A stretch of DNA of 64,000 nt from Mytilisepta virgata (taxonomy: Eukaryota > Mollusca > Bivalvia > Mytilida > Mytilidae), in assembly GCA_028015205.1 (NCBI GenBank), contig CM051521.1, forward strand, positions 128,410,614 to 128,474,613. The letters run 5' to 3'. Shown piece after piece: positions 11,091 to 23,800 of this stretch. The notes beneath the pieces are model-generated. The model made no database searches, had not been told where the DNA came from, and saw only the letters and a program-made list of their open reading frames with translations. The position numbers and the translations under genes were made by a program. The first letter of the stretch is position 1; every line of letters starts with the position of its first letter.

Positions 11091-11510
11091 AGACGTTGCA
11101 TGTTTCCCAGTCCCATATGCACTATACGTTTGCAATGATACATTGTGGGGCGTGAACAAGGGTAGATCCAGACGTTTCTAAAACCTTATCCACCTTTCAG
11201 CATAATATGGCGTCTTTCCCACGGACATGGCCCCTAACAGCATCGTTTTTGTCTGTAAATAACACTACATGTTGTAGATAGCTCGGTCAAACTTACAACG
11301 GCTGAAAGTACGTTTTCAAAATATGTTATCTTTGGTAATCAGAATTCAGTTCTATCTTCATTTGGTCTCTCCAGTAAGGACATTGAACGTGATCGTCTCT
11401 TATTATACTGAATACCATAGTTACCAAATAGATATCCGTACGAACAGGCCAGGGTTACATTGATAGATTCGCCATGTGTTCTACCAAGCATCTGTATATT
11501 AACTTTCATT
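11091..11510. other. Intergenic stretch with no recognised gene
   Basis: Unique-looking sequence between the retroelement fragment and the next inverted-repeat element. Short reading frames only; nothing supported. Confidence 0.4.
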
Positions 11511-11511
11511 C

Positions 11512-12934
11512 TAATGGTGTGTTCACACGACCATTTATTGCGCAACGCAAAACGTTTTCGAAACGTTTCAAACCGATATTTGCGTTCATGCGTCAGTTCA
11601 TTATCAAAACGTTTCGAAAACGTTTCAGCTAATACGCAATATCGAAAACGCATTATTTAGTCGTGTGAACGCATATTTAAACTAATTCGTTTCCGAACAA
11701 AGGTATGTGTTGTTATTTGTTTTATTTTTACAGTATATATCAAGCAGAAAATTTCAATATTTAGTTTTAAGTATTTTGTATAAACTACCACCAAGGAATT
11801 TACATACCCTTTTTAAACTTAGATAACGGGTAGGTAGGACTTTATAAAAAAAAACCACTATATAGGTATGAAGATGGGAAAAAAACCAATTCCCTATATA
11901 CATGATATATGGCGAAATATCCTTTTAAGAGTTTATAATACAAGAAAATATATCAGTTTAATCAACCGTATACTGTCTATGAATTGACACATGTAGCGAT
12001 TCTATTTGATTCTTTGTTTGTTTGTTTAGTTGGGGTTTAACGCCGTTTTCAGCACATTTGGCTATTTCGCGGCGGCCAGTTTTATTGGTGGAGGAAGCCG
12101 GAGTACCCGGAGAGAACCACCGACCTTCGGTAGGAAAATTGGCAATCCTTGTCAATTAAGATCGGAGTCGAACACACCCCGTCATAGGTGAGATTCGAAC
12201 TCACAACCCCAGCGTTGACAGGCTAGTGCTATTGATTCAAATAAAGCTGTTATTGAATTGTTGTACATGTATACATATATTTTTTTCAATTTAAGGTTTC
12301 ATTTTTTAAAATATGAAGAATTCTGAACTTCTAAAGTGCGGAAATAAATATGTCACAGAAAATCAACAAATTGACGGAAAAATTGAGGTCTGAAGAAAGG
12401 GGATAAGCTGAGACGACCACAATTCTCCAAAACAATCATAAGAAAATATTCTAAAAATTATTTCAATGTTCGTCAAGGTGCTTCTTCTTAACGCGCACTG
12501 AAATATGAAATACTGTTGAGTTGTCCAAAATTTGACGCATCTTGAAAAAACATAAATTCAATTGCGCAGTTTTTTTCAAAAAGAATACTAACACTGCTTA
12601 TATACTAAAAGCTTTTTTTCAATTTAAAAGGAACAAACGACGTTGATTAAATACTAAATAAAAAGAAAATATATCATCAATTGCAATTCTTTTGTTTTTT
12701 GCTGCAGAAATATTACCAATTGACTTATTTATTTGCGTATCTTTTTTATCGATTTGAAGCTGTATAATTTAAAATACAATTTTTTGTTTTTTCAATTATC
12801 TGCTAATCAAAATCAACAAAATACATCACAAGATGACATTTTTATAAAACGTCGTGTGAACGCAATGTGTTTTACAAAACGTTTTGGCTATAAAACGTTT
12901 TAGAAAACGCATTACGTGTGAACACATCCTAATA
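11512..12934. mobile_element. Non-autonomous DNA transposon candidate with inverted ends, about 1.4 kb
   Basis: The ends share tgtgttcacacg in inverted orientation (left near 11518-11529, right near 12915-12926). Just inside both ends are repeated aaacgtttt/aaaacgtttc motifs and cgtgtgaacgca. No transposase frame is present. A tRNA-derived SINE is nested in the middle. It resembles hAT-like or other subterminal-repeat elements, but I cannot assign a superfamily. Confidence 0.5.
12005..12240 (-). mobile_element. tRNA-derived SINE, minus strand
   Basis: The minus strand contains a tRNA-like head with a box B match (gagttcgaatctcac), a middle region (gggtactccggcttcctcc on the same strand), and a tail with aacggcgttaaaccccaact, a tail type I recall from molluscan SINEs. 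Related fragments lie at about 41620-41800 and 59655-59840. It sits within the 11512-12934 element. Confidence 0.6.
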
Positions 12935-13740
12935 GTTGTAAAAAAGGCCTTACAGAAGTGGTATTAATGAAATTTTGTTATTAAAATAAGAATCGGTCAA
13001 TCTTTCAAATGCTAAAATCAGATCATGTTGCACGAGTAGAATTCGATTAAATGACTGATATTTGACATTTTCATGGGTTTTATAAATCACCGGAAATGAA
13101 ATGAAATTTGTGTAATTAGAAATAAAGGAATCTTCCAAGGTCATTTTACATTTCAGAGTGCCAAAACTTTGGAAAAAAAGAGCTAACCATTTAAATTTTA
13201 TAATGAAAATCCAGGCTCCAAGTGTGTTGAGACAACCCTAGACTATATTTAGAAATTGATACTTATTCACTTCCTTGACCTTTCAAAATCGAACGATCGC
13301 TTTTCTGAAAGTATGAAATGCTGGTTTAAAAATTTGTTTATAAAAAATGCAATATTTTTCATTCAAATTTGGGTAAATAAACAATTTGTTTATAAATAAA
13401 ACTAATCTATATTACATGCATATAACTTCTCACTTATTTGTCATTCAGTTTATATGATGTATTTAAAAATATGAAGGTAAAGTTAACCTAGAAGAAGAGA
13501 CTAGTTAATTAAAAGCTTAGTTTTAATTTTCTCCATGTAACCGCAATTACATTCACTTTCCATTTGTGGCCTCACATGATTTTCAATAAATTCCACCCAA
13601 ATATTTATACCCTATACAGATACACAGACCACTATGATTTTATTCACAGTCTGATTTCATTTACTATAAGAAAGTCCATGCACGTATAAGAGATGTTTTC
13701 TCGTAATTCTGTTGTATCGTATCTGTAACTGAATTTGTAC
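12935..13740. other. Intergenic, nothing recognised
   Basis: AT-rich sequence without open coding structure, RNA gene or clear repeat. Confidence 0.4.
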
Positions 13741-13812
13741 ATACAGGTATTGATCCCGACGCCTGTAGGAATGTGGTGAGCATTTGTACAGACGGGTATT
13801 GACATTGAAGGG
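13741..13812 (+). repeat. Isolated copy of the lipase B exon 1 boundary unit
   Basis: The sequence ggtattgatcccgacgcctg followed by taggaatgtggtgag matches the 3' end of lipase B exon 1 and its donor. A partial second unit follows. It lies about 300 bp before the main array. Confidence 0.65.
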
Positions 13813-14099
13813 GGAAGAAGTTACTAAATTGACAGAAAATTATAGACAACTACAGTTACATGACAGAAAACACTCACTATATATAAATAAACCATGATCT
13901 AAAATATAAAGACTCATGGCATATTAACATGTAAAAATTCAGAGTTTATTAATATATCAGGATCTTCACAATTGAGAATATAATATAACTTTTGTCTATC
14001 TGATAAATTTGTAAAAGGGGGAACTTTTGATGATATACATTTAAATAGTTCTTTCCTCACATTGGTATACTTTTCACATGAATGTGGTAAGTATACTGG

Positions 14100-14598
14100 T
14101 CCACTCCTCTATAGGAATTTAATGAGCATTTGTACAGACAGGTATTGATCCTGACGCCTATAGGAATGTGGTAAGTATTTGAACAGACAGGTATTGATTC
14201 TGACGCCTGTAGGAATGTGGTGAGTATTTGTACAGAGAGGTACTGGTCCAGTCGCCCAAGGACGTATAACTAGCATACGTCCTTGAGTCGCCTATAAAAA
14301 TTTGATGAGCATTTGTACAGACAGGTGTTGATCCTGACGCCTATATGAATGTGGTGAGTATTTGTACAGGGAGGTACTGGGCCAGTCGTCTATAGGAATT
14401 TGATGAGTATTTGTACTGGTAGGTATTGATCCCGATGCCTATAGGAATGTTGTGAGTATTTGTACAGGGAGGTATTGATCCTGACGCATATAGGAATGTG
14501 GTGAGTATTTGTACAGGGGGTACTGGTCTAGTCGTCTATAGGAATTTGATGAGTATTTGTACTGGTAGGTATTGATCCTGACGTCTTTAGGACAGTCC
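14100..14598 (+). repeat. 49-bp tandem array of the lipase B exon 1/donor boundary, about eleven copies
   Basis: The marker ataggaat recurs at 14111, 14160, 14209 (as gtaggaat), 14293, 14343, 14392, 14441, 14490 and 14538, with a last partial match at 14587; steps are 48-50 bp except one enlarged by an insertion. Two unit types are interleaved. One (attgatcctgacgcctatag) equals the coding end of exon 1 (IDPDAYRNV) followed by gtgagt. The other reads tactggtccagtcgtctata. All lie upstream of the real exon 1 at 14900-15013. Confidence 0.85.
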
Positions 14599-14899
14599 TA
14601 TGGTATATTTTACATTATTTTTTAGAAAGAACCCTCCTGGCATTACCTAATTGCTTTTCGAAAATGTTAACTAGTTTAGCAGCAAAACGCAAATTTTGAG
14701 GAAATCGAGCTAATTTTGTCAATCCACATATATGTATCAGCTGACTGTACAATTTAAGTTGATCAAGTGTTGAATATTATATTTATAATGTGATATCCGG
14801 TCCTTAGTTCTCACCAGATATAAGTCCTTTACATATGACCCTTGATCATCAATATATTTATATAACATCAGAGATTTATATAATATTGATATAGTTAAA

Positions 14900-17800
14900 A
14901 TGCCGGACTATCGAATTTTCATACTAACCATAATATTCGTTTTGACTACATGTACTCCTTTTACCAGACAACAGTCACAGGGAGGAATTGATCCTGACGC
15001 CTATAGGAATGTAGTGAGTATAGCAATTTTACCAATAATTGCACAGACAATGAAATTTGGGTGTAGCTGTAGTCCAGATAATCATGACGTCTACTGAGGG
15101 TATTTTTATCACCGCGCTAGCGAAACGGCGGGGATAATGTTTTGCTGTTCGCCGTAAGTACGTGTGTACGTAATGTCCAGGATTATCTCATGAACCATAA
15201 GAGATAGAAAACTGAAACTTTGATCATTGTTAGCATTGTTGATGTAGATTGTGCCGAAGGATTTGGAATTTTGGAATTTGCCCTTAGGGCATAATTATGA
15301 GCAAAAAACGGATTATTGATATCCAGTAAATAGTGAAATCTTCTAAACTATTTGGACTATAATGCTGAAACTGAAACCATGACTAGTATTACATATGGCA
15401 AATTCAAAAGTGGCACGAGAATTTTTCTGAAACCCCTGGGGGCATAGAAACATAACAATTGGTGCACCACTAGCACTTTAAACGTTGTCTGTGCCGAAGG
15501 TTTCGGAATTTTGACATTTGCCCTTGGGGGCAGAAAAAAATTTCTGGAAGAGTCTCGGACTTATTAATTTTTGAAAATTAACAATCAACCATACTATCAG
15601 ACACTAGCAGAATAATAGCTGTTCAATGGAATATTTTGATTTAAAAAAAATAATTCCAACTCTAAGACCTTCATTTTTTGGAAATTTATCTAGCAACCAT
15701 GTATATTAATAACCATTAATGTCACAAGAGTTAAGGTAACAATTCAATTTCCAAAAATGAAATTCCAACTTTGGTAAATTTTTTGGAAAAGTCCCTAGCA
15801 ACCATACTTATTTGTTTACAAAAAAGCAACAGCTGTATAGGGAATGATTAAATTTCCAAAATTAAATGGGATATTTGGATTTCAAAAAAAATAACAACTT
15901 CAATTTTGGTAAATTTCCTTAAAGACTCTAAGACCTTCATTTTTTGGAAATGTATCTAGCAACCATGCATATTAATAACCATTAATGTCACAAGAGGTAA
16001 GGTAACAATTCAATTTCCAAAAATGAAATTCCAACTTTGGTAAATTTCCTGAAAGACTCTAACACCTTCATTTTTTGGAAATGTATCTAGCAACCATGCA
16101 TATTAATAACCATTTATATCATTAGAGTTAAAGTCACCATTCAATTTAAAAAAAATGGAATTCCAGATTTGGTTAATTTCCTGAAAGATTCTAAGATCTG
16201 AATTTTTTGGAAAAGTACTTAGCAACCATACATATTTGTTTACAAAAAAGCAATAGCTGTATAAGGAATGATTGAATTTCCAAAATTAAATGCGATATTT
16301 GGATTTCCAAAAAAAGAACAACTCCAATTTTGGTAAATTTCCTGAAAGACTCTAAGATCTTCATTTTTGGGGAAATATATCTAGCAACCATGCATATTAA
16401 TAACTATTAATGTCACAAGACTTAGGCTAACCATTTAATTTCCAAAATTTATATTCCAACTTTGGTAAATTTACACTTAATTAGTAGAACATGCCATCAT
16501 AAAAACAGTTCACTACATGTATTTACATTCAATCTAATTAAAAACCGATCTCTCATCGCTCCCGTTTTCTGATATGTCGCGTGGGAGATCTAACGAAACC
16601 CGCTTTGAGGTCACATGTGAGTGACCTCGTAGGTGTGTCCTGTTCGACCAATGAAATTGCGGCTTACGCGATCTTGTAAGTTGATTACGAAGAAATCGTC
16701 AGTCCCCAGAATTCATAAACTTTTTTGATTGGCTTACTGATAGGAAGTCAACTCATTTGCATTTCATTATAAATTCATAAGTTCCAGTTCACACACATGT
16801 GACCTCAAAGCGGATTTCGTTAGATCTCCCACGCGACATATCAGAAAACGGGAGCGATGAGAGATCGGTTTTTAATTAGATTGATTTACATTATCAATGT
16901 ATGATATCCTAATCAATGGCACTTCATTCAACATTATGACTACTATCTTACCTGTCCAATTCATTACTAAAGTTATTGTCACATCTGAGTATAATTTCTT
17001 TGGTCATTTGTGTTTTGCCATTCATAGCATTGGCTGAATTATTTAAAAAAGAAGAAATGGTAGTGAAACAGTGAAAAAATGTTATTGTTCTTTTGTGAAA
17101 TATTCCTTTGATTGAACTCATAGCATTTAATTTTATGATTAACACAACCGTGGCGCGGGAATATGCAGCGTGTCTGCCGTGTTTCATTCAATTTTTATTT
17201 TTTTTAAAGATTCCTCGCAGGAAAGGTCACAGAAAAAAAGATAAAATAGCCTTCCAAGACGTCAGAATTATATGGACTAGGTGTAGCTGATATATACATT
17301 ATCTGATATAATGTAAAATTCAAAATAATTTGAAATTTAGTAGTATAAAACACATAAAACTAAGTAAGAAACGATGCTAAATAAGTAAAAGTGAACCGAT
17401 TAATTTCCATTTCTATTTCAGTCACAGCTGATAACGAGTAAAGGATACCCATTCGAGGATCATGCAGTAGAGACGGAGGACGGATATATTCTAGGAATAC
17501 ACAGAATACCACCGAGATCACCTCTCGGTTTGTAATCTTCTGATTTTTAAAAATTGTATTGTTGCTTTCTAACCATATTATGATTAAACTTGTCTTGCGG
17601 TCCCAATCCTACGCTTTTGTGATATGTCAACAAGAGGCCCCCAAGAGCCTGAATCACTCACATGTTATTGTTTGTGTAGAGCTTGCATCAATTATTATTT
17701 TTGCTATTTAATGAATACCGTCACATTTTTCGCATTAGTATTAACTTGTACAACTTGAATATACAATCCTAAACCCAAATTTATCTGATTGCTAGGGACC

Positions 17801-20800
17801 TTTTCATCGGTTGCTATGGATTTTTTCGATGACCTTGACCCTTGAGACTCCATATTGACTTGAACACCTATACTATAGGGTGCTGAATCTAGATATATAT
17901 GGTTGTCATCGGTTACTATGGACTTTTTCAATGACCTTGGCCTTTGACCCTCCATTTTTCTTGTACAGCTATCATTTAATTAATGTCAAGTTATGCTGAA
18001 CATTTTTTGTTGTTTATTTCCTTAAAATTAACAATTCAGGAGCAATAACCCGAAAAGAGTTGACCGATTTGTCTGATTATTTCATGGCAGGTAGATCTTG
18101 ACCTCATAAACGTTTTTAGTTTTGTCAGTTTTGCTGTAACTGCCTTAGTTTTTGAGATATGAGCCAAAAATTGCATGCATTTTTCACCTATATATTATTT
18201 TTAATCAGCCAATCAGAAAAAAGAATTGCCCATGGTGGCAATGTTTGTCGCCTGATCTGGACGAAATGGGAAAACTTTGTCAAAAACCTCCCACAGATGC
18301 TTCCTGTCAAGTTTGGTTTTATTTGGCCAAGCGGTTTCAGAGAAAAATATTTCTTTATATCAGCCAATCAGAAACAACGATTGCCAATGAAAGCCATGCT
18401 TGTCATCCAATCATGATGAAAATTATTTCATAAAAGACTTTCCATAGATGCTTCCTGTCAAATTTGGCTGACAGTTTTGGCTAAGTAGTTCCAGAGAATT
18501 TTTTTTAATCAACCAATGAGAAACAAGAATTGCCCATGATGGCCATGTTTGTTTCGCGATCGGGATGAAATGAAGAAAGTTTTTAAAGAACCTCCCATGG
18601 ATACTTCCTGTCAACTTTCGTTCCATTTGACCAAGTGACTTAAGAGAAGAAAATTGTTTTATATCAGCCAATCAGACAAAAGAACTGCCCATGGCGGCCA
18701 TATTTGTAGTCTGATCGGGACCAAATGAGGAACCTTTATCAAGGACCTCCCGTATATGCTTCCTGCCAAGTTTCGTTCCATTTGGCCAAGCGATTACAGA
18801 GGAGAAGATTTTTTTTTATATCAGCCAATCAGAAACAAGAAACAAGAACTGCCCATGGCGGCCACATTTGTGTCTGATCTGGACGAATTGAAGAAAGTTT
18901 GTAAAGAACCTCCCATAGATGCTTCCTGTTAAGTTTCGCTCCATTTGGCCAAGCGATTTCAGAGAAGAAGATTATAATTTTTTATATCAGCCAATCAGAA
19001 ACAAGAAATGGCCCAGGCGTCCATATTTGTAGTTTGATCGGGACGAAATGGGGAAATTTTATAAAGGACTTCACATATATGCTTCCTGTCAAGTTTTGTT
19101 TCATTTGGCCAAGCAGTTTCAGAGGAGAAAATATTTGAAAACTCAGCCAATCATAAACAACCTTTGCCCATGGACGACGACGGACGACAAGTGATGTCAA
19201 TAGCTCACATGGCCTTTTAGGCCAGGTGAGCTAAAATATAAATGGTACGCAGGTTAAGAGCTCATGTACATTTAACCGAATTTCATATATTTTAACAAAT
19301 ATCATTTTTCATTGTTTTAGGTAACAAACCTAATCCTGTTGTATTACTACAACATGGACTGTTGTCCTGTTCTGCATGTTGGGTCGAAAATCTGAAAGAC
19401 CAAAGCCTCGGTTTCATGTTAGCAGACAGAGGAATGGACGTTTGGATGGGAAACAGCAGAGGAAATACATATTCGAAAAGACACAAAACACTGAAGCATT
19501 CGGATGAAGCGTTCTGGGCTTTCTCGTAAGATAAATAAATGAAAATAAGAAAAAATGTAGTAATTCTAAATAAATCCGAAGTGCTTCAATTCAATTTTTC
19601 AGAAGAAGCCTTTTTGATCAGGAATTAAGTAAGATATTTTTTTGAATATAGAAGTTCCACTGGGAATATTTAAATAAACTTTATGCATCTCAAAAATATA
19701 TCAAATGATCTGAAAAAACTACATTAAGATAAATGTCTTTCTGTGAAATCCTTAAAAAGACTGATTTATGTTTAACAAGCCAAGAAAAGCAAGTCAGCCT
19801 ACTTATTAATAATTGTAATAAAATACTGAATGTAACGTCGATTCTGATTGGACAACGTTGAAAATCTCAAGCCATCAGATGCACAATTGATGCCATGAAA
19901 TTATTTCGCAAGCGCACACTTTACTTCCGACGTTTTAACAATTTCTGTTTTAAAGCGATATTTTGACACCTGCATTTTACAATGTAGATAACAGTATTGT
20001 ATTTTATTATTTGACGACATCAATTGATGATTTGATGGTCGGAAATATCCATTTAATGGCTCCGCTAACACGTCGCCAGTAAACTCAATTTCCGACCATC
20101 AAATCATTCAATTGATGTCGTCAAATAATAAAATACAATACAGTTATCTCCTAAATTAAACATATTTCAGTTGGGATGAGATGGCAAAGTATGACCTGCC
20201 TGCAGTAGTTTATTACATACTGAAATATACAAATGCTACACAGATTTATTATGTTGGTCATTCACAAGGAACAGAAATAATTTTTGCTGAATTGGGAAGA
20301 AACTCTGCACTGGCCGCTAAAATAAGGCATTTCTTTGCTCTCGCACCAGTAGCTTCTCTTGAACACATCGGCGGTCCCTTCCGGGCGTTGGCACCTTTTG
20401 CTGAAGATCCAAATGTGAGTTTAAATGTGGGGTTACGTTTTCACTTGACGTAATAGTCACTGGAAGATTTATGATTTTGTACAAGGCTATTGGTAAATCT
20501 ATACATATTATATCAAGTCTATGAGTATATTGGAAGAATATAAAAAAAATGTAATAGATAAACAACAAATATATATACATGAAAAGCCAGTCTAATTTTG
20601 TTCTCCACAAATCTATAAATATTCATCTGTATAAACTGCTGAAATTAAAAACAAATAACGATATCTGCTGCTCTCAAGTATTTTGCTGGGAGGCTGAAAA
20701 ATTGTAATATGACTTGCCGACCTTCTCAAATTAATCGACATACACTTTGGTATTTTTGATCTCGAAGTATTCACACCTAAAGTGATACTAAAAATATATA

Positions 20801-23800
20801 AAGCTGAATCAAATGATTTTTTTACCTAATGTTTAGGCGCTGTATAAATGTTTTTAGTTTTTCTACAGTATTGTGCATGTTCCTCTCAAATGGTAACCGT
20901 GTCTTATATTATTGTAGTAACAAATGGTAACCGTGTCTTATAGTATTGTAGTAACAAATGGTAACCGTGTCTTATAGTATTGTAGTAACAAATGGTAACC
21001 GTGTCTTATAGTATTGTAGTAACAAATGGTAACCGTGTCTTATAGTATTGTAGTAACAAATGGTAACCGTGTCTTATAGTATTGTAGTAACAAATGGTAA
21101 CCGTGTCTTATAGTATTGTAGTAACAAATGGTAACCGTGTCTTATAGTATTGTAGTAATAAATACTATTGTATTTACTTGAGCCATGTATTATTAATGTG
21201 TGCTAATCTTGGCTTAAAAAAAATATATTTAATTCTTTTACTTTTTACCTCACTTGGCGCCCGTGGTCCGTCGTCGTAAACTTTCATTTAAAGATCTCCT
21301 CTGAAACCACTGTGCCAATCGGAACAATACTTGGCAGCACTGGTCCTTAGGTGGTCCTCTATCAGAATTGTATCCGATGACCCCTCCCATCATCCAAGAT
21401 GGCCACCGGAGCCGAACATAGTTTAACATAGGACCCTATGGGAAATTTACTTAAGATCTTCTTGTCTGAAACCCCTAGGCCAATAGGAACAAAATTTGGC
21501 AGCAATTATCCTTATGTGGTCCTCTTTCAGAAATGTATCAGATGACTCCACTGGTCATCCAAGGTGGCCGTCAGAGCCGTACATAGTTTAACATAGGACC
21601 CTATGGGAAATTTACTTAAAGATCTTCTTGTCTGAAACCACTGGGTCAATTGGAACAAAACTTGGTAGCAATTAGGGTTCTCTTTCAGAAATATATCTGA
21701 TGACTCCGCCCGACATCCAAGATTGCCGCCAGAGCCGAACATAGTTTACGATAGGACCCTGTGGTAAATTTAATTTAATATTTTCTTGTCTGAAACCACT
21801 TGGCAGCAATGGTCCGTAGGTGGTTCTCTTTCAGAATTATATCAGATGACCGCCAGAGTCGAACATAGTGTAACATAGGACCCTATGGGGAATTTACTGA
21901 AAGATATTCTTGTCTGAACCCGCTTGGCTAATTGGAACAAACCTTGGCAGCAATGGTCCTTAGGTGGTCCTCTTTCAGAATTGTATCTGATGACCCGGTC
22001 TGTCATCCAAGATGGCCGCCAGAGCCGAACATAATGTAACATAGGACCCTATGGGGGATTTAATTAAAGATCTTCTCGTCTGAAACAACTTGGCAGCAAT
22101 TGTCCTTAGATGGTCCTCTTTCAGAAGTGTATCCGATGACCCAACTCGTCATCCAATATGGCCACCAGAGCCAGGCATAATTTAACATAGGACCCTATGG
22201 AAAATTTACTTAAAGATCATCTTGTCTGAAACCACTGGGCTAATTGGAACAATGGTCCTTAGGTGGTCCTCTTTTAGAATTGTATCCGATGACCCCGTCC
22301 ACCAAGATGGCCACCATAGTTTAACATAGGACCCTAAGTGGAATTTACTGAAAGATCTTCTTGTCTGAATCCGCATGGCCAATTGGAACAAAACTTGGCA
22401 GCAATGGTCCTTCGGTAGTCCTCTTTCAGAATACCCGATCCGTCATCTAAGATGGCCACCAGATCCGAACAGAGTTTAAAATAGGACCCTATGGGAAATA
22501 TACTTAAAGATCCTCTCGTCTGAAACCACTAGATCCAATGGAACAAAACTTGGCAGCAAATGGTCCTAATTAGTTGGTCCTCTTTCAGAATTATATCCGA
22601 TGACGCCATCCGTGGTCCAAGATGGCCGACGGAGCCGAACATAGTTTAACATTGGACCTAATTGGAAAAATCCTTAAAAGATCTTCTCGTCCAGGTGAGC
22701 GATACAGGCTCCAGGGAGCCTTTATAGTTAATATTGTTTTTTTATAATTTGTTTTTTTTCAGCTTTTTTATGAATTGCTTGGGAAAGGTGAACTTTTCCC
22801 ATCTTCAGAATTCATACGTGAGTTTGGGAGAGATTATTGTGGAGAAGATAAAGGTGGAATAGTATGTGAGAACTTTTTATTCTTCCTTTGTGGCTCTGAT
22901 TTGACAGAGATGAACAAGGTAAGTTTATCATAATATTTCTGTCAGCAATAATACTATGACAAGAACGTTAAGACACATGTATGCGTTGTCAACAGTAATA
23001 CCAAGACAAGAAGATTTAGACACATATATGCGTTGTCAACAATAATACCAAGACAAGAATATTTAGAAACACGCGTTGTCAACAATAATACCAAGACAAG
23101 AATATTTAGAAACACGCGTTGTCAACAATAATACCAAGACAAGAATATTTAGAAACACGCGTTGTCAACAATAATACCAAGACAAGAATATTTAGAAACA
23201 TGCGTTGTCAATAATAATACCAAGACAAGAATATTTAGACACACGCGTTGTCAACAATAATACCAAGACAAGAATATTTAGACACACGCGTTGTCAACAA
23301 TAATACCAAGACAAGAATATTTAGAAACACGCGTTGTCAACAATAATACCAAGACAAGAAGGTTTAGACACATGTATGCGTTGTCAACAGTAATACCAAG
23401 ACAAGAATATTTAGACACACGCGTTGTCAACAATAACAATATAAGAACATTTAGAAACACAAAGACACAAACATATAGAAAAAATGAGTGTCAACAATAA
23501 TATATCAATACAATAAAATTTGAATACATGCATTTTTCAACAATCACACCAAGACAAGAATATTTAGAAACAAGCTTTCTTTAATAAAAACATCTAAATA
23601 CATGCATTGTAAACAATGATATCAAGACAAGAATATTAATATTTATGAATATTCAATATAAAGAACAACTGAAAACATTCAATATGTTGTTAAATTATTT
23701 TTGTTTTCTAAGACCAGGATACCAGTGTATGTAGAAGAACATCCGGCCGGTACGTCAGTCCGAAACTTACTCCATTATGCTCAGGTAGGTATTAGTAAAT

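Noticed and set aside
11339..11653. 104-codon minus-strand frame
   Set aside because: It runs across the inverted end and aaacgttt repeats of a transposon; no protein family recognised.
18152..19200. Several 70-93-codon frames on both strands
   Set aside because: They are translations of the tandem units of about 160 bp; the same peptides reappear at 58.6-59.6 kb.
20887..21160. Possible CRISPR array
   Set aside because: The repeats are directly adjacent without unique spacers and the genome is animal; it is a minisatellite.
23278..23500. Repetitive frames on both strands
   Set aside because: Translations of the 43-bp minisatellite.
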